NCBI GenBank assembly: GCA_017547755.1
Contig: JAFYOX010000093.1
Coordinates: 1-64,000, forward strand
From: Clostridia bacterium
GTDB taxonomy: Bacteria; Bacillota; Clostridia; Oscillospirales; CAG-272
Length of the DNA stretch: 64,000 nt
Reading direction: 5' to 3'
In this document: in pieces, positions 33,058 to 45,299 of the stretch
Position numbering within the stretch: position 1 is the first letter of the stretch
Layout: each line of letters opens with the position of its first letter
The notes under the pieces: generated by a model
What the model was told of the DNA's origin: nothing
Databases searched by the model: none
Seen by the model: the letters and a program-made list of their open reading frames with translations, nothing else
Made by a program: the position numbers and the translations under genes

Positions 33058-34297
33058 CTCTTCTTACCGGAGGAAAAGCGTACAGAAACGGCGTCCTTGC
33101 TGACGTGTTTGTTCTCGTTTCCGAAACTTCTTCCCGTGTACTTCCCGTATCGGAAGCTGATTCCGATATGTTTTCTGACGTTTCCGAAAAAATCGATATT
33201 GGTGGTTCCGTTGTTTTTCCCGGTTTCGCGGATGTGCATGTTCATCTTCGTGAGCCGGGCTTTTCTTATAAAGAAACGGTTGTCTCCGGTACGATGGCGG
33301 CGGCACACGGCGGCTACACCGACGTCTGCTCCATGCCGAATCTCTCTCCCGTTCCCGATTCCGCGGAAAATCTCGGCGTACAGCTCGCCCTGATCCGCGA
33401 CGGCGCAGCGGTCCGCGTACATCCGTACGGCGCGATCACGGTCGGCGAAATGGGCAAGGAACTGGCGGATCTCGCCGGTATGGCGGAAAACGTCTGCGCG
33501 TTCTCGGATGACGGACGCGGCGTACAGAACGACGATATGATGCGCGCGGCAATGACCGAAGCAAAGAAGCTCGGCAAAATCCTCGCGGCGCACTGCGAAG
33601 TCAACGATCTGCTCTTCGGCGGATACATCCACGACGGCGAATACGCCAAGGCTCACGGTCACCGCGGCATCTGCTCCGAAAGCGAATGGAAACAGATTGA
33701 ACGCGACCTGAAACTTGCGGCGGAAACCGGTGTAAAATACCATGTATGCCACATTTCCACCAGGGAAGCGGTCGCACTGATCCGCGAAGCAAAGAAAAAC
33801 GGCGTGGACGTTACCTGCGAGACCGCGCCGCACTACCTCACCCTCACCGATGACGACCTCATCGAAGACGGACGCTTCAAGATGAACCCGCCGCTCCGGT
33901 CGAAAGCCGACCGTGACGCGCTCATCGAAGGCGTTCTCGACGGCACGATCGACATGATCGCGACCGACCACGCACCGCACTCCGACGAAGAAAAGTCGCG
34001 CGGACTCGAAAAGAGCCCGATGGGTGTCGTAGGTCTGGAATGCGCGTTCCCCGTGCTCTACACCAAACTCGTAAAAACCGGTATCGTTCCGCTGGAACGC
34101 ATCATCGAAATGATGACCGACGCACCGCGGAAACGGTTCGGACTTCCTCAGGACGAAAACGATTTCACGATCTTCGACCTGAGCGAAGAATATACCATTG
34201 ATCCGGCGGATTTCCTCTCGATGGGTCACGCGACCCCGTTCGCCGGCGAAAAAGTCTATGGAAAATGTAAAATGACAGTATGCGGAGGTAAAACAGT

Positions 34298-34313
<16 letters not shown>
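33054..34313 (+). CDS. pyrC: Dihydroorotase
   Basis: 419 residues, the class I (long) dihydroorotase of Gram-positive bacteria. It closes carbamoyl aspartate to dihydroorotate using two zinc ions. DVHVHLREPG near residue 62 carries the HxH ligands, AAHCEVND and VCHISTREAV further His ligands, and TDHAPHSDEEK the catalytic Asp. The start at 33054 has GGGAGG five bases upstream. It is the first gene of the UMP operon, and its last 16 bases overlap carA. Confidence 0.95.
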
Positions 34314-35386
<1,073 letters not shown>

Positions 35387-35392
35387 GACACT

Positions 35393-38300
35393 ATGCCGAA
35401 GAAAGAGAATATCAAAAAAGTAATGGTTATCGGTTCCGGCCCGATCGTTATCGGTCAGGCAGCAGAATTTGACTATGCCGGAACTCAGGCTTGTCTCGCA
35501 CTCCGTGAAGAAGGCTGCGAAGTTATCCTCGTCAACTCCAACCCCGCGACCATCATGACCGACCCGTCCGTTGCGGACAAGATCTATATGGAACCCCTGA
35601 CCCTCGAATACGTCGCAAAGATCATCCGTTACGAACGTCCGGACGCGATCATCCCCGGCATCGGCGGTCAGACCGGTCTGAACCTCGCAATGCAGCTCGC
35701 AAAGAAGGGTATCCTCCGCGAATGCCAGACCGAACTTCTCGGTACTCCTCCGGAAAGCATCGAAAAGGCGGAAGACCGTGAACTCTTCAAGGAACTCTGC
35801 GAAGAAATCGGCGAACCCGTTCTCCCGTCCCTCATCGCAAACTCCCTCGAAGAAGGGATCGCAGCCGCTCACGAAATCGGCTTCCCGGTCGTTCTCCGTC
35901 CCGCATTCACCCTCGGCGGCACCGGCGGCGGCTTCGCTTCCGACGATGAAGAACTCATCCCGCTCCTCAAGAACGCGCTCAAGCTCTCTCCGGTAAGCCA
36001 GGTTCTTGTGGAAAAGAGCATCAAGGGCTACAAGGAAATCGAATTTGAAGTCATGCGCGACTCCAACGACACCGCGATCACCATCTGCTCCATGGAAAAC
36101 ATCGACCCCGTCGGTATCCACACCGGTGACTCCATCGTTGTTGCGCCCAGCCAGACGCTCACCAACCGCGAATATCATCTCCTCCGCGACTCCGCGCTGA
36201 AGATCATCCGCAAGCTGGGGATCGAAGGCGGCTGCAACGTACAGTTCGCACTCGACCCGCAGTCCTTCGACTACTACCTCATCGAAATCAACCCGCGTGT
36301 ATCCCGTTCCTCCGCTCTCGCAAGCAAGGCCAGCGGCTACCCGATCGCACGCGTTACCGCTAAGATCGCCATCGGTCTCACCCTCGACGAAATCCAGCTC
36401 GCATCCGCTCCGGCGTGCTTCGAACCTTCCATCGACTACGTCGTAACCAAGATGCCGCGCTTCCCGTTCGACAAGTTCTCCGACGCGAACAACAGCCTCT
36501 CCACCCAGATGAAGGCAACCGGTGAAGTCATGTCCATCGGCCGCAATCTGGAAGAAAGCCTTCTCAAGGCGATCCGTTCCCTCGAAATCGGCGCATACCA
36601 CATGCACCTCGCAAAGTTTGACAACCGCGCGACCGACGATCTCCTTTCCTACATCACCGTAGGCACCGACGACCGTATCTACGCGATCGCTGAACTTCTC
36701 CGCCGCGGCATCGACGCAGGCCTCATCTGCGACGCTACCCAGATCGACATGCTCTTCATCGAAAAGATCCGCCACATCGTGGAACTCGAAAAGCTCGTTT
36801 CCGATCATCCGATGAACGCCGAAGTTCTCCGCTACGTCAAGAAGTACGGCTTCTCCGACCGCGCCGTTGCAAAGTTCTGGAACACCACCGAAGACGCTGT
36901 ATGGAACTTCCGCCGCGAACAGGACATCCGTCCGGTCTACAAGACCATCGACTCCTGCGCAGCCGAATTCAAGTCCTATATCCCCTACCTGTACTCCACC
37001 TACGCTGAAGAAAACGAATCCATCGTTTCCGACCGCAAGAAGATCATCGTTCTCGGTTCCGGTCCGATCCGTATCGGTCAGGGTGTCGAATTCGACTACT
37101 CCACCGTTCATGCAGTCATGACCATCAAGAACCACGGCTGTGAAGCGATCATCATCAACAACAACCCCGAAACCGTATCCACCGACTACACCTGCTCCGA
37201 CAAGCTCTACTTCGAACCGCTGACCATCGAAGACGTTATGAACATCATCGAACTGGAACAGCCCTACGGCGTTATCGCAGGTCTCGGCGGTCAGACCGCC
37301 ATCAACCTCGCAGAAGGTCTCGAAAAGCGCGGCGTAAAGATCATCGGCACCAGCGTTGAAGCGATCGACCGTGCGGAAAACCGCGACGCATTCGAAAAGC
37401 TCCTCAAGGAACAGGGCATCCCGCAGCCGACCGGCAAGGCGGTTACCAACATCGAAGACGGCGTTGCAGCGGCAGCAAAGATCGGCTACCCGGTTCTCGT
37501 CCGTCCTTCCTTCGTTCTCGGCGGCCGCGCAATGCAGATCGTCGCAAACGAAGAAATGCTCCGCCACTACCTCGAAACCGCGGTTGCGCTCGACGCAGAC
37601 CGTCCGGTTCTTGTTGACAAGTACATCGTCGGCCGTGAAGTCGAAGTTGACGCGGTCTGCGACGGCACCGACGTATTCGTTCCCGGCATCATGGAACTCG
37701 TCGAACGTACGGGCGTTCACTCCGGTGACTCCATCTCCGTATACCCGACCTTCTCCATCTCCCAGGCAGCGAAGGACACCATCCTTGACTACACCAAGAA
37801 GCTCGGTCTCTCCATCGGCATCGTCGGTCTGTACAACATCCAGTTCATCGTGGATGAAAACGACTTCGTATACGTCATCGAAGTAAACCCGCGTTCCTCC
37901 AGAACCGTTCCCTTCCTCTCCAAGTCCACCGGCTACAGCCTCGCGGACATCGGTACCCTCGCGATCCTCGGCATCAGCCTCAAGGAACAGGGCATCACCG
38001 AAATCTACCCGAAGGAAAAGGATCGCTGGTACGTCAAGGCTCCGGCATTCTCCTTCTCCAAGCTCCGCGGTCTCGACGCATACCTCTCTCCCGAAATGAA
38101 GTCCACCGGTGAAGCGATCGGCTACGACAAGAAGATGACCCGTGCGCTCTACAAGGCACTCCAGGCATCCGGCATGCAGGTCGTCAACTACGGTACCCTG
38201 CTCGTTACCGTTGCGGACAAGGACAAGCCGGAAGCTCTCCCGCTCATCAAGCGTTTCTACAACATGGGCTTCAACATCGAAGCAACCCACGGTACCGCAC

Positions 38301-38575
38301 AGTTCCTCAAGGAAAACGGCATCCGTACCAGAATCCGCCAGAAGATCAGCGACGGCAACGAAGAGATCCTCGAAGCAATGCGTCAGGGCTACGTTACCTA
38401 CGTTATCAACACCCGTGACTACGGCTCCACCGGCGTTCTTTCCGACGGTCACGAAATCCGTCAGTGCGCAGTTGAAAACGGCGTGACCATGTTCACCGCA
38501 CTCGACACCGTCAAGGTTCTCCTCGACGTTCTCGAAGAAGTAACGATGGGTATCTCCACCATCAACGAAGCATAA
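35393..38575 (+). CDS. carB: Carbamoyl phosphate synthetase large subunit
   Basis: 1060 residues, standard length. Two homologous ATP-grasp halves: the first begins [21 protein letters not shown] and the second [20 protein letters not shown] near residue 545. Each has the ATP-grasp metal region ([19 protein letters not shown] and [18 protein letters not shown]). The C-terminal ~140 residues form the MGS-like allosteric domain ([19 protein letters not shown]). It builds carbamoyl phosphate from bicarbonate, two ATP and ammonia. Given the CarA change, ammonia is probably taken free from solution. Follows carA by six bases; GGGAGAG serves as RBS. Confidence 0.98.
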   Translation: MPKKENIKKVMVIGSGPIVIGQAAEFDYAGTQACLALREEGCEVILVNSNPATIMTDPSVADKIYMEPLTLEYVAKIIRYERPDAIIPGIGGQTGLNLAMQLAKKGILRECQTELLGTPPESIEKAEDRELFKELCEEIGEPVLPSLIANSLEEGIAAAHEIGFPVVLRPAFTLGGTGGGFASDDEELIPLLKNALKLSPVSQVLVEKSIKGYKEIEFEVMRDSNDTAITICSMENIDPVGIHTGDSIVVAPSQTLTNREYHLLRDSALKIIRKLGIEGGCNVQFALDPQSFDYYLIEINPRVSRSSALASKASGYPIARVTAKIAIGLTLDEIQLASAPACFEPSIDYVVTKMPRFPFDKFSDANNSLSTQMKATGEVMSIGRNLEESLLKAIRSLEIGAYHMHLAKFDNRATDDLLSYITVGTDDRIYAIAELLRRGIDAGLICDATQIDMLFIEKIRHIVELEKLVSDHPMNAEVLRYVKKYGFSDRAVAKFWNTTEDAVWNFRREQDIRPVYKTIDSCAAEFKSYIPYLYSTYAEENESIVSDRKKIIVLGSGPIRIGQGVEFDYSTVHAVMTIKNHGCEAIIINNNPETVSTDYTCSDKLYFEPLTIEDVMNIIELEQPYGVIAGLGGQTAINLAEGLEKRGVKIIGTSVEAIDRAENRDAFEKLLKEQGIPQPTGKAVTNIEDGVAAAAKIGYPVLVRPSFVLGGRAMQIVANEEMLRHYLETAVALDADRPVLVDKYIVGREVEVDAVCDGTDVFVPGIMELVERTGVHSGDSISVYPTFSISQAAKDTILDYTKKLGLSIGIVGLYNIQFIVDENDFVYVIEVNPRSSRTVPFLSKSTGYSLADIGTLAILGISLKEQGITEIYPKEKDRWYVKAPAFSFSKLRGLDAYLSPEMKSTGEAIGYDKKMTRALYKALQASGMQVVNYGTLLVTVADKDKPEALPLIKRFYNMGFNIEATHGTAQFLKENGIRTRIRQKISDGNEEILEAMRQGYVTYVINTRDYGSTGVLSDGHEIRQCAVENGVTMFTALDTVKVLLDVLEEVTMGISTINEA

Positions 38576-38588
38576 TTGAGGTCTGAAA

Positions 38589-39335
38589 ATGACACAGACA
38601 ATTTTCACTATCAAATCCAACGAAAAAATCGCCCGTGACACCTTCAAAATGGTGCTCACGGGGGATACCGCGGACATCACCCGTCCCGGTCAGTTTGTAA
38701 ATATTCTCCTCGAAGGCAAGTTCCTCCGCCGTCCGATCTCCGTCTGCGACGTCTGCGGCGATGAACTTACCCTCATCTACAAGGTCGTCGGCGAAGGCAC
38801 CGAACAGATGGCAGGCTACGGCGCAGGCGTCAAGCTTGACATCCTCACCGGTCTCGGCAACGGCTACGATACCTCCCTCACCGGCGATGAACCCGTTCTC
38901 GTCGGCGGCGGTGTCGGCGTTCCTCCGCTCTACCTCCTCGCAAAGACCCTCATCGCCGAAGGCAAGAAGGTCAAGGTCATCTGCGGTTTCCGCACGGCGG
39001 ACGACGCGATCCTCTGCGAAGAATTCAAGGCACTCGGCGCGGAACTGACCGTGGCAACCGAAGACGGTTCCATGGGCATCAAGGGCTTCGTCACCAACGC
39101 GATGCAGGATATGACCTACACGCACGTCTGCACCTGCGGTCCGGAACCGATGCTCAAGGCCGTATGGCGCACCACGCCCGAAACCATCGACGGTCAGTAC
39201 TCCTTCGAAGAACGCATGGGCTGCGGCTTCGGCGCGTGCATGGGATGCTCCTGCAAAACCATCACCGGCTACAAGCGCATCTGCAAGGACGGCCCGATCC
39301 TTATGAAAAACGACATTCTCTGGGAGGCAAAGTGA
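38589..39335 (+). CDS. pyrK: Dihydroorotate dehydrogenase B electron transfer subunit
   Basis: 248 residues. FAD-binding PGQFVNILLEGKFLRRPISV (R-x-Y/I-S type), NAD-binding LVGGGVGVPPLYLLAK, and a C-terminal [2Fe-2S] site CGFGACMGCSC with a fourth Cys in YKRICKDGP. It passes electrons from dihydroorotate oxidation by PyrD to NAD+, which allows pyrimidine synthesis without quinones, as in anaerobic Firmicutes. Start follows carB by 13 bases with TTGAGG upstream; pyrD starts one base after its stop. Confidence 0.95.
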   Translation: MTQTIFTIKSNEKIARDTFKMVLTGDTADITRPGQFVNILLEGKFLRRPISVCDVCGDELTLIYKVVGEGTEQMAGYGAGVKLDILTGLGNGYDTSLTGDEPVLVGGGVGVPPLYLLAKTLIAEGKKVKVICGFRTADDAILCEEFKALGAELTVATEDGSMGIKGFVTNAMQDMTYTHVCTCGPEPMLKAVWRTTPETIDGQYSFEERMGCGFGACMGCSCKTITGYKRICKDGPILMKNDILWEAK

Positions 39336-39336
39336 G

Positions 39337-40248
39337 ATGGCTGATCTGAAAGTAACCCTGTCCGGCCTGACGCTGGACAACCCGATCATCCCCGCATCCG
39401 GCACGTTCGGATTCGGTAAGGAATTCGCGGAACTCTACGACATCAACATCCTCGGCAGCTTCTCCTTCAAGGGTACGACCCGCGACGCACGCTTCGGCAA
39501 CCCGACGCCCCGCATCGCGGAATGCACCGCCGGCATGATCAACTCCGTCGGTCTGCAGAACCCCGGCATCGACCACGTCCTTGCCGTAGAACTTCCCGAG
39601 ATGAAGAACTACTTCCACAAGCCCGTTGTTGCAAACATCGGCGGCTTCTCCGTGGAAGAATACGTCCACTGCGTGGAAAAGCTGAGAGGCTGCGATCAGA
39701 TCGGTCTGATCGAGCTGAACATCAGCTGCCCGAACGTTCACGGCGGCGGCATGGGCTTCGGCACGACCCCCGAAATGGCGGCGGAAGTCACCAAAGCAGT
39801 CAAGGCTGTTGCTGACAAGCCCCTGTACGTCAAGCTGACCCCGAACGTCACGAACATCGTGGAAATTGCAAAGGCCTGTGAAGAAGCCGGTGCGGACGGT
39901 ATCTCGATGATCAACACCGCGCTCGGCATGCGCATCAGCCTGAAGACGAAAAAGCCGATCATCGCCAACAAAATGGGCGGTTTCTCCGGCGACGCGATCT
40001 TCCCGATCGCGGTACGCATGGTATATCAGGTATACGAAGCGGTCAGGATCCCGATCATCGGCATGGGCGGCGTTTCCTCCGCGGAAGCGGTCATCGAAAT
40101 GATGCTTGCCGGTGCAACGGCAGTTCAGGTAGGGGCTGCAAACCTTGTCAATCCCTATGCCTGCAAGGAAATCATCGAAAATCTCCCCGCAGTTATGGAA
40201 AAATACGGAATCGAAAAATTAAGTGATATTATCGGAGGTGCACACTGA
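39337..40248 (+). CDS. pyrD: Dihydroorotate dehydrogenase, class 1B catalytic subunit
   Basis: 303 residues, FMN TIM barrel. [16 protein letters not shown], then [20 protein letters not shown], and the catalytic Cys in [17 protein letters not shown], which is Cys for class 1B (Ser in class 2). Phosphate binding at [19 protein letters not shown] and [11 protein letters not shown]. It works as a heterotetramer with PyrK. Its stop overlaps the pyrF start by one base (TGATG). AGTGAG of the pyrK end is the only purine stretch before the start, suggesting translational coupling. Confidence 0.97.
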   Translation: MADLKVTLSGLTLDNPIIPASGTFGFGKEFAELYDINILGSFSFKGTTRDARFGNPTPRIAECTAGMINSVGLQNPGIDHVLAVELPEMKNYFHKPVVANIGGFSVEEYVHCVEKLRGCDQIGLIELNISCPNVHGGGMGFGTTPEMAAEVTKAVKAVADKPLYVKLTPNVTNIVEIAKACEEAGADGISMINTALGMRISLKTKKPIIANKMGGFSGDAIFPIAVRMVYQVYEAVRIPIIGMGGVSSAEAVIEMMLAGATAVQVGAANLVNPYACKEIIENLPAVMEKYGIEKLSDIIGGAH

Positions 40249-40961
40249 TGGAAATGAAGAAAGACGTTATCATCGCCTGCGACTTTGCGTCCGCAGAAGC
40301 TACTTACGCGTTCCTTGACAAGTTCGAAGGCGAACCCAGAAAGCCGTTCTGCAAGATCGGTATGGAACTTTACTACGCGGCAGGTCCGGAAATCGTCCGT
40401 GAAATCAAGCGCCGCGGCCACAAGATCTTCCTCGACCTCAAGCTGCACGACATCCCGAACACCGTCAAGAAGACGATGGCAGTTCTCTCCCAGCTCGACG
40501 TTGACATGACCAACCTCCACGCGGCAGGCGGCCGTGCAATGATGGAAGCGGCTCTCGAAGGTCTCACCAGACCCGACGGCACCCGTCCGGCACTCATCGC
40601 AGTTACCCAGCTGACCAGCACCAGCGAAGAAGTCATGCAGAAGGAACTTCTCATCGACCGTCCCCTTCCGGAAGTTGTTATGAGCTACGCGGCAAACGCA
40701 AAGGCTGCCGGCCTCGACGGCGTTGTATGCTCTCCCCTGGAAGCTGCGAAGGTTCACGAAACCTGCGGCGACGACTTCATGACCGTTACCCCCGGTATCC
40801 GTTTCGCAGGCGGCGACGCAGGCGACCAGAAGCGCATCACCACTCCCGCAAAGGCAGCGGAAATCGGCTCCAACTTCATCGTTGTCGGCCGTCCGATCAC
40901 CGCTGATCCCGATCCGGTTGCAGCATACCGCCGCGCCGTTGCTGAATTCTGCGGAGAATAA
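40248..40961 (+). CDS. pyrF: Orotidine-5'-phosphate decarboxylase
   Basis: 237 residues. The catalytic D-x-K-x-x-D is in [36 protein letters not shown] opens the barrel, and the phosphate-binding loop is [19 protein letters not shown]. It makes UMP from OMP. CGGAGG lies seven bases before the start. It ends the first block of the operon; a family A repeat and 160 bases separate it from pyrE. Confidence 0.96.
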   Translation: MEMKKDVIIACDFASAEATYAFLDKFEGEPRKPFCKIGMELYYAAGPEIVREIKRRGHKIFLDLKLHDIPNTVKKTMAVLSQLDVDMTNLHAAGGRAMMEAALEGLTRPDGTRPALIAVTQLTSTSEEVMQKELLIDRPLPEVVMSYAANAKAAGLDGVVCSPLEAAKVHETCGDDFMTVTPGIRFAGGDAGDQKRITTPAKAAEIGSNFIVVGRPITADPDPVAAYRRAVAEFCGE

Positions 40962-40975
40962 GAAAAATAGAGTTT

Positions 40976-41060
40976 CTCGGGGAAGAAACTTTTTGAAAAA
41001 AGTTTCCGAGATTGCGAAGCAAACTCGTCCGATCCCCATCTTCAAAAACTTTTGAACAAA
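40976..41060. repeat. Family A repeat inside the pyr operon
   Basis: CTCGGGGAAGAAACTTTTTG pairs imperfectly with AAAAAGTTTCCGAG (40976-41010), overlapping a second small hairpin GAGATTGCGAAGCAAACTC (41008-41026), then the inverted lead-in ATCCCCATCTTCAAAAACTT to 41055. It may dampen or separate transcription of pyrEBI from the upstream genes. The remaining bases to 41121 are AT-rich with no clear promoter of high quality. Confidence 0.7.
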
Positions 41061-41121
41061 AAAGACACACAAAGTTTGTGCAGATTTTTCGTAATATAAA
41101 TTTAAGGAGATTTTTATAGAT

Positions 41122-41778
41122 ATGGAAAGCTACAAGAGAGAGTTTATTCAGTTCCTTCAGGGCGCAGGCGTTCTGAAGTTCGGTGATTTTACTGCGAAGA
41201 GCGGCCGCAAGATTCCCTACTTCATCAATGCGGGCGACATCAAGACCGGCGAACAGATCGCAAAGCTCGGTGAATTCTACGCAAAGGCATACCTCGAAAA
41301 GGTAGGCAACAAGAGAACCGTTCTCTACGGACCGGCTTACAAGGGCATTTCCATCGCGGTTTCCTCTTCCATCGCGCTCTCCAAGGAAGGTCTCGACGTT
41401 CCCTTCTTCTTCAACCGTAAGGAAGCCAAGGACCACGGCGAAGGCGGCGTATTCGTCGGCTACGTTCCGAAGGCAGGCGAAGAAGTTGTTATCGTAGAAG
41501 ACGTTATCACCGCTGGCACCGCGATCCGCGAAAGCATGGCGATCCTCGGCGGTCTCGAAGACGTCAAGGTAGCTGCAACCTTCGTTATGGTTGACCGCAA
41601 GGAAAAGGGCAAGACCGACCTTTCCGCAATGAAGGAAGTAGAAAACGAATTCGGCTTCCCGGTATACTCCGTTGTTGACGTATACGACATCATCGAATAC
41701 CTCGAAGAAGACCCGGCAAACGAAGAAAACGTAACCAGAATCAAGAATTATCTCGCAGTGAACGGAGCAAAGGCATGA
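41122..41778 (+). CDS. pyrE: Orotate phosphoribosyltransferase
   Basis: 218 residues. The PRPP-binding motif is [42 protein letters not shown] and [13 protein letters not shown] form the orotate and pyrophosphate contacts. It joins orotate to PRPP giving OMP. TTAAGGAGATTTTTAT precedes the start. Its stop overlaps the pyrB start (ATGA), so the two are coupled. Confidence 0.96.
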   Translation: MESYKREFIQFLQGAGVLKFGDFTAKSGRKIPYFINAGDIKTGEQIAKLGEFYAKAYLEKVGNKRTVLYGPAYKGISIAVSSSIALSKEGLDVPFFFNRKEAKDHGEGGVFVGYVPKAGEEVVIVEDVITAGTAIRESMAILGGLEDVKVAATFVMVDRKEKGKTDLSAMKEVENEFGFPVYSVVDVYDIIEYLEEDPANEENVTRIKNYLAVNGAKA

Positions 41779-42695
41779 GAAGTCTGTTTGATATCAACGA
41801 ACTGTCCCCCGCAGAGATTGATTCCCTGATCGAAACGGCGAACGACATGATGGCGAACCCTGCCAAGTACGCACACGTTGCGGACGGCAAGAAGCTCGCT
41901 ACCCTTTTCTTTGAACCCTCCACCAGAACCCGTCTCTCCTTTGAAGCGGCAATGATGGAACTCGGCGGCAATGTTCTCGGTTTCTCCGAAGCACAGTCCT
42001 CTTCCGCATCCAAGGGTGAAAGCGTTGCGGACACCGCGCGCGTTGTATCCTGCTATGCGGACATCATCGCAATGCGTCATCCTAAGGAAGGCGCACCGCT
42101 CGTAGCAGCTATGAACGCGACCGTACCGGTCATCAATGCAGGTGACGGCGGTCACAACCATCCTACCCAGACCCTCGCCGACCTTCTGACCATCTCCCGT
42201 GAAAAGGGCAGACTCGACAACCTGACCGTCGGCTTCTGCGGCGACCTGAAGTTCGGCCGTACCGTTCACTCCCTCATCAATGCGATGGTACGCTACCCGA
42301 ACGTCAAGTTCGTTCTCGTTGCTCCGACGGAACTCCAGCTTCCCGACTATGTAAAGAAGGACGTTCTTCAGGCAAACAACGTGGAATTCGTCGAAACCAC
42401 CGACCTCATGGAAGTCATCGGTGACATGGATATCCTCTACATGACCCGTGTTCAGCACGAACGCTTCTTCAACGAAGAAGAATACCTCCGTCTGCGTGAC
42501 AGCTACATCCTGACTCCCGAAAAGCTGAACGACGCAAAGCCGGATCTCTGCATCATGCATCCGCTGCCGCGCGTCAACGAAATTTCCACCGCGATCGACA
42601 AGGATTCCCGCGCGTGCTATTTCAAGCAGGTACTCAACGGCAAATTCATGCGTGCGGCACTCATCATGATGCTGCTCGGTCTGGAAGCAAAGTAA
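41775..42695 (+). CDS. pyrB: Aspartate carbamoyltransferase catalytic chain
   Basis: 306 residues. Carbamoyl phosphate loop [16 protein letters not shown], the SSASKGES mobile loop, MRHPKEGAP, and [18 protein letters not shown], and the aspartate-binding HPLPRVNEI near the C-terminus. It makes carbamoyl aspartate. It is the catalytic trimer chain of an ATCase that pairs with the PyrI chain encoded 11 bases downstream. Confidence 0.98.
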   Translation: MRSLFDINELSPAEIDSLIETANDMMANPAKYAHVADGKKLATLFFEPSTRTRLSFEAAMMELGGNVLGFSEAQSSSASKGESVADTARVVSCYADIIAMRHPKEGAPLVAAMNATVPVINAGDGGHNHPTQTLADLLTISREKGRLDNLTVGFCGDLKFGRTVHSLINAMVRYPNVKFVLVAPTELQLPDYVKKDVLQANNVEFVETTDLMEVIGDMDILYMTRVQHERFFNEEEYLRLRDSYILTPEKLNDAKPDLCIMHPLPRVNEISTAIDKDSRACYFKQVLNGKFMRAALIMMLLGLEAK

Positions 42696-42706
42696 GGAGG
42701 AAGAAC

Positions 42707-43126
42707 ATGCTGCATATTGATTCGATCCAGAACGGTATCGTACTCGACCACATCAAGGCGGGCAAGGCTATGGAGCTTTACCGCGTTCTTGAACTCAACA
42801 AGCTCGAATGCCCCGTTGCAGTCCTGATGAACGTTTCCAGCACCAAGATGGGACACAAGGACATGATCAAGATCTCCGAAGACATCGAAATCGGTCTTGA
42901 CATCCTCGGATACATCGATCCGGGCATCACCGTCAATGTGATCCGCGACGGCAAACTTGTGGAAAAGCACTGTGTTGACCTTCCCGAAAAGATCACCGGC
43001 TACCTCAAGTGCAACAACCCCCGCTGCATCACCACCACCGAACAGGAACTTCAGCAGGTATTCAAGCTCTCCGACCGCGAAAGCGCAACCTACCGCTGCA
43101 TCTACTGCGAAGCAAAGTACAAATAA
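42707..43126 (+). CDS. pyrI: Aspartate carbamoyltransferase regulatory chain
   Basis: 139 residues. N-terminal nucleotide-binding domain (LHIDSIQNGIVLDHIKAGKAM; VLMNVSSTKMGHKDMIKI) and C-terminal zinc domain with Cys-x4-Cys (CNNPRC) and Cys-x2-Cys (CIYC). It binds CTP/ATP and gives feedback control of the ATCase. Start at 42707 follows AAGGAGGAAGA; the open frame continues 31 codons left into pyrB but without an RBS there. Last gene of the operon, followed by a strong terminator. Confidence 0.96.
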   Translation: MLHIDSIQNGIVLDHIKAGKAMELYRVLELNKLECPVAVLMNVSSTKMGHKDMIKISEDIEIGLDILGYIDPGITVNVIRDGKLVEKHCVDLPEKITGYLKCNNPRCITTTEQELQQVFKLSDRESATYRCIYCEAKYK

Positions 43127-43148
43127 GATATCCCGTCCCCGACGGAAA

Positions 43149-43178
43149 AAGCCGGAACTGTGTACACAGTTCCGGCTT
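43149..43178 (+). terminator. Intrinsic terminator of the pyr operon
   Basis: Perfect stem AAGCCGGAACTGTG paired with CACAGTTCCGGCTT, with T-rich tail TCTGTTTTCC. Confidence 0.88.
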
Positions 43179-43204
43179 CTGTTTTCCTGAAAAAACGCAT
43201 AAAA

Positions 43205-43236
43205 CACGCGGAATCTTTTCAAGGAAAGATTCCGCG
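43205..43236 (-). terminator. Terminator of the trigger-factor-like lipoprotein gene
   Basis: ACGCGGAATCTTT paired with AAAGATTCCGCGT around TCAAGG; on the minus strand it is followed by GTTTTATG. It lies nine bases beyond that gene's stop. Confidence 0.7.
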
Positions 43237-43244
43237 TCATGTTA

Positions 43245-44330
43245 TCAGTCGTTGAGATAGGTGATTTCCGCATAATCCACGATTACTTCATGAACCTTGT
43301 CGAACATGAGCATCTGGCAGATGCTGCCGTGGCTGTAGACAGTTTCAAACGCTTCCAGGGAATCGAGACCGTAATAGTCCAGAGCGTATTCCGTGGCACG
43401 CTTTTTGTATTCTTCTTCGGTCAGAGTGATGTTTTCCGCACGCGCGATGGCATAGCAGATCATTTCTCTCTTGATACGCTTTTCAACTTCTTCCTGAACG
43501 AAGGCATAGTATTCATCTTCGGTCATCTGGTAGTTGACGCCGATATAATCCGCAAAGTTGATGCCCTGCATACCTGCATAATACTTTTCCGCTTCGACCA
43601 CTTCGTCGTACTGCTTCCGGATTTCGTCTTCCGGGAACTTCTTGACAGTTGTGTTTTCGTAAACGGTGTTCCATACCTGTGCATTGACATACTGATAATA
43701 CATATTCTGATAACGGTCCGCCAGAAGCTGACGAAGTCCCGCTTCAAAATCTGCGATGGAGTCATAGCCGAGGTAGCCGCGTACAAAATCTTCGTTATAT
43801 TCCGGAAGTTCCTGTTCGCAGACCGTGTGTACGTGGATATCAAAATGCACATCCATGCCGGAATATTCCGGTGCGGTCAGATACGGATCCGGGAAAGTAA
43901 AATCCACAGAAAGTTCGGTTTCCGCAGTGGCACCGAGGATGGCATCCTCAAATTCATCCGGAAAAGTTCCGGTACCGAGGGTAAGTTCGCAGTCGGTTTC
44001 CGAACCGCCTTCGAATTCCGCACCGTCAATGGTACCGACGTAATCAATGTAAACGGTATCACCGATCTGCGCACCGCGTTCCACGTCGGTCAGACGGGAG
44101 TAGAACGAACGTGTCGCAAGAATCTGTTCTTCCACCATTTCGTCGGTCACTTCATAGCGGTAACCTTCTGCGGAAAGTCCCTTGTATTCCGCAAGGTCAA
44201 TGTATTCGGAAAGGTCGTAGTTGTAGTTATGGGTCAGAATCCCGTCAAAACCATCGTCCGCCTTGCTGCAGGATACCATTGTTCCAGCCGCGCAGACCAT
44301 GCTGAGGAGAAGCGCAATTACCTTTTTCAT
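43245..44330 (-). CDS. Lipoprotein with trigger-factor-like FKBP PPIase domain
   Basis: 361 residues. The signal peptide MKKVIALLLSMVCAAGTM ends in lipobox V-S-Cys21, so it is anchored outside the membrane. GDTVYIDYVGTIDGAEFEGG followed by LTLGTGTFPDEFEDAILGA is the FKBP-type domain as found in trigger factor; the flanking N- and C-terminal parts (VTDEMVEEQI; then a long helical tail from about residue 200) resemble trigger factor's substrate arms. It is probably a folding helper for secreted proteins. A promoter lies at 44369-44397. The exact client proteins are unknown. Confidence 0.85.
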   Translation of the reverse strand: MKKVIALLLSMVCAAGTMVSCSKADDGFDGILTHNYNYDLSEYIDLAEYKGLSAEGYRYEVTDEMVEEQILATRSFYSRLTDVERGAQIGDTVYIDYVGTIDGAEFEGGSETDCELTLGTGTFPDEFEDAILGATAETELSVDFTFPDPYLTAPEYSGMDVHFDIHVHTVCEQELPEYNEDFVRGYLGYDSIADFEAGLRQLLADRYQNMYYQYVNAQVWNTVYENTTVKKFPEDEIRKQYDEVVEAEKYYAGMQGINFADYIGVNYQMTEDEYYAFVQEEVEKRIKREMICYAIARAENITLTEEEYKKRATEYALDYYGLDSLEAFETVYSHGSICQMLMFDKVHEVIVDYAEITYLND

Positions 44331-44368
44331 ATTTTCAATTGTTCCTTTTTTATGAGTTCATTCGTATT

Positions 44369-44397
44369 ATCATACCACAATTCCGAGTTTTTTTCAA
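44369..44397 (-). promoter_or_regulatory. Sigma-A promoter of the trigger-factor-like lipoprotein gene
   Basis: On the minus strand: -35 TTGAAA (44392-44397), 17-base spacer ending TGTGG, -10 TATGAT (44369-44374). Confidence 0.7.
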
Positions 44398-44414
44398 GAC
44401 CCGGCGATCACTTT

Positions 44415-45134
44415 TCAGTCTCTTTTCACACTCCGCACAGAAGCGTTCCGCTTCTTCAAGAGTTCGATGTACCATTCGCCGATCAGAACGGCGATGCCGC
44501 CGTAAATGACGATCACCTTCAGGAAGGAGCCGACAATGGATGCCGTTTCCCCGGCGGTAATGTCCGTATAGGCGAGAAGGAAGTCGACCAGATACCAGAC
44601 TTCAAGCGCAAGACGGGACAGCATCACGAGGAGTACGGAAACCGTGCAGGAACGGTTGACGGAATATTTTTCCGCCGCACCTCGGCTGTCGGACGCCGCA
44701 GATTTCTTCCGCATACATCCGGCGATCACATACGCCAGCGCAACAAAGAGCATTTCAAACAGGAACTGCAGAAGGAGCCATGCAGCCGCAAAAATTTCCG
44801 CATCCGCGATGGCGCCGGTCACATAGTCGATCGTAAACCGTGCGGCATAATCGATCAGCGCGGTAATTGCGGCCGCAGCCAGAAATTTTCCGCCGCTCTG
44901 CGTCTGCGGATGATATACGCCGTAGGTGATTCCCGCGATCGCGATGACGGTACGCGCGCAGACAAGGATCTCCGCGCAGTAGGAAAGTACAGACGACACC
45001 CATGCGGCATAGGCAATGTCGGTCGCCGCAACGGTATGGAAATACGAAACGCCGCGTCCGAGAAGGACGAGCGCCAGCATCAGTAAAACGGTCAGCCGGA
45101 ACCCAGTCCCGGTTTTCCGTGAAAGTTTGTCCAA
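44415..45134 (-). CDS. Integral membrane protein of unknown function
   Basis: 239 residues with about six hydrophobic helices: LTVLLMLALVLLGRGVSYF, ILVCARTVIAIAGITYGVY, FLAAAAITALIDYAARF, FAAAWLLLQFLFEMLFVALA, SVLLVMLSRLALEVWYLVDF and VIVIYGGIAVLIGEW. A charged loop (RKKSAASDSRGAAEKYS) sits in the middle. Basic residues at both ends suggest both are inside the cell. TCGGAGG precedes the start. I recognise no family. Same strand as the lipoprotein downstream, 84 bases apart, but that gene has its own promoter. Confidence 0.65.
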   Translation of the reverse strand: MDKLSRKTGTGFRLTVLLMLALVLLGRGVSYFHTVAATDIAYAAWVSSVLSYCAEILVCARTVIAIAGITYGVYHPQTQSGGKFLAAAAITALIDYAARFTIDYVTGAIADAEIFAAAWLLLQFLFEMLFVALAYVIAGCMRKKSAASDSRGAAEKYSVNRSCTVSVLLVMLSRLALEVWYLVDFLLAYTDITAGETASIVGSFLKVIVIYGGIAVLIGEWYIELLKKRNASVRSVKRD

Positions 45135-45299
45135 ATCCGATTCCTCCGAATGATTGTATTAAGATTCACTCTATCATACCACCCTTTCTGCCGGATTTCC
45201 ACATGGTTTTGTAAACATTGGCGGAATACTCCGGATATTTTCCGCATAGAATGCAGCATCGCCCGACGGGCAAAATTTTCCACTCACGGAGAAAGAAAA

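Noticed and set aside
45154..45177. A promoter for the M14-like gene from TTGTAT and TATCAT
   Set aside because: The two boxes are only 12 bases apart, too close for sigma-A.
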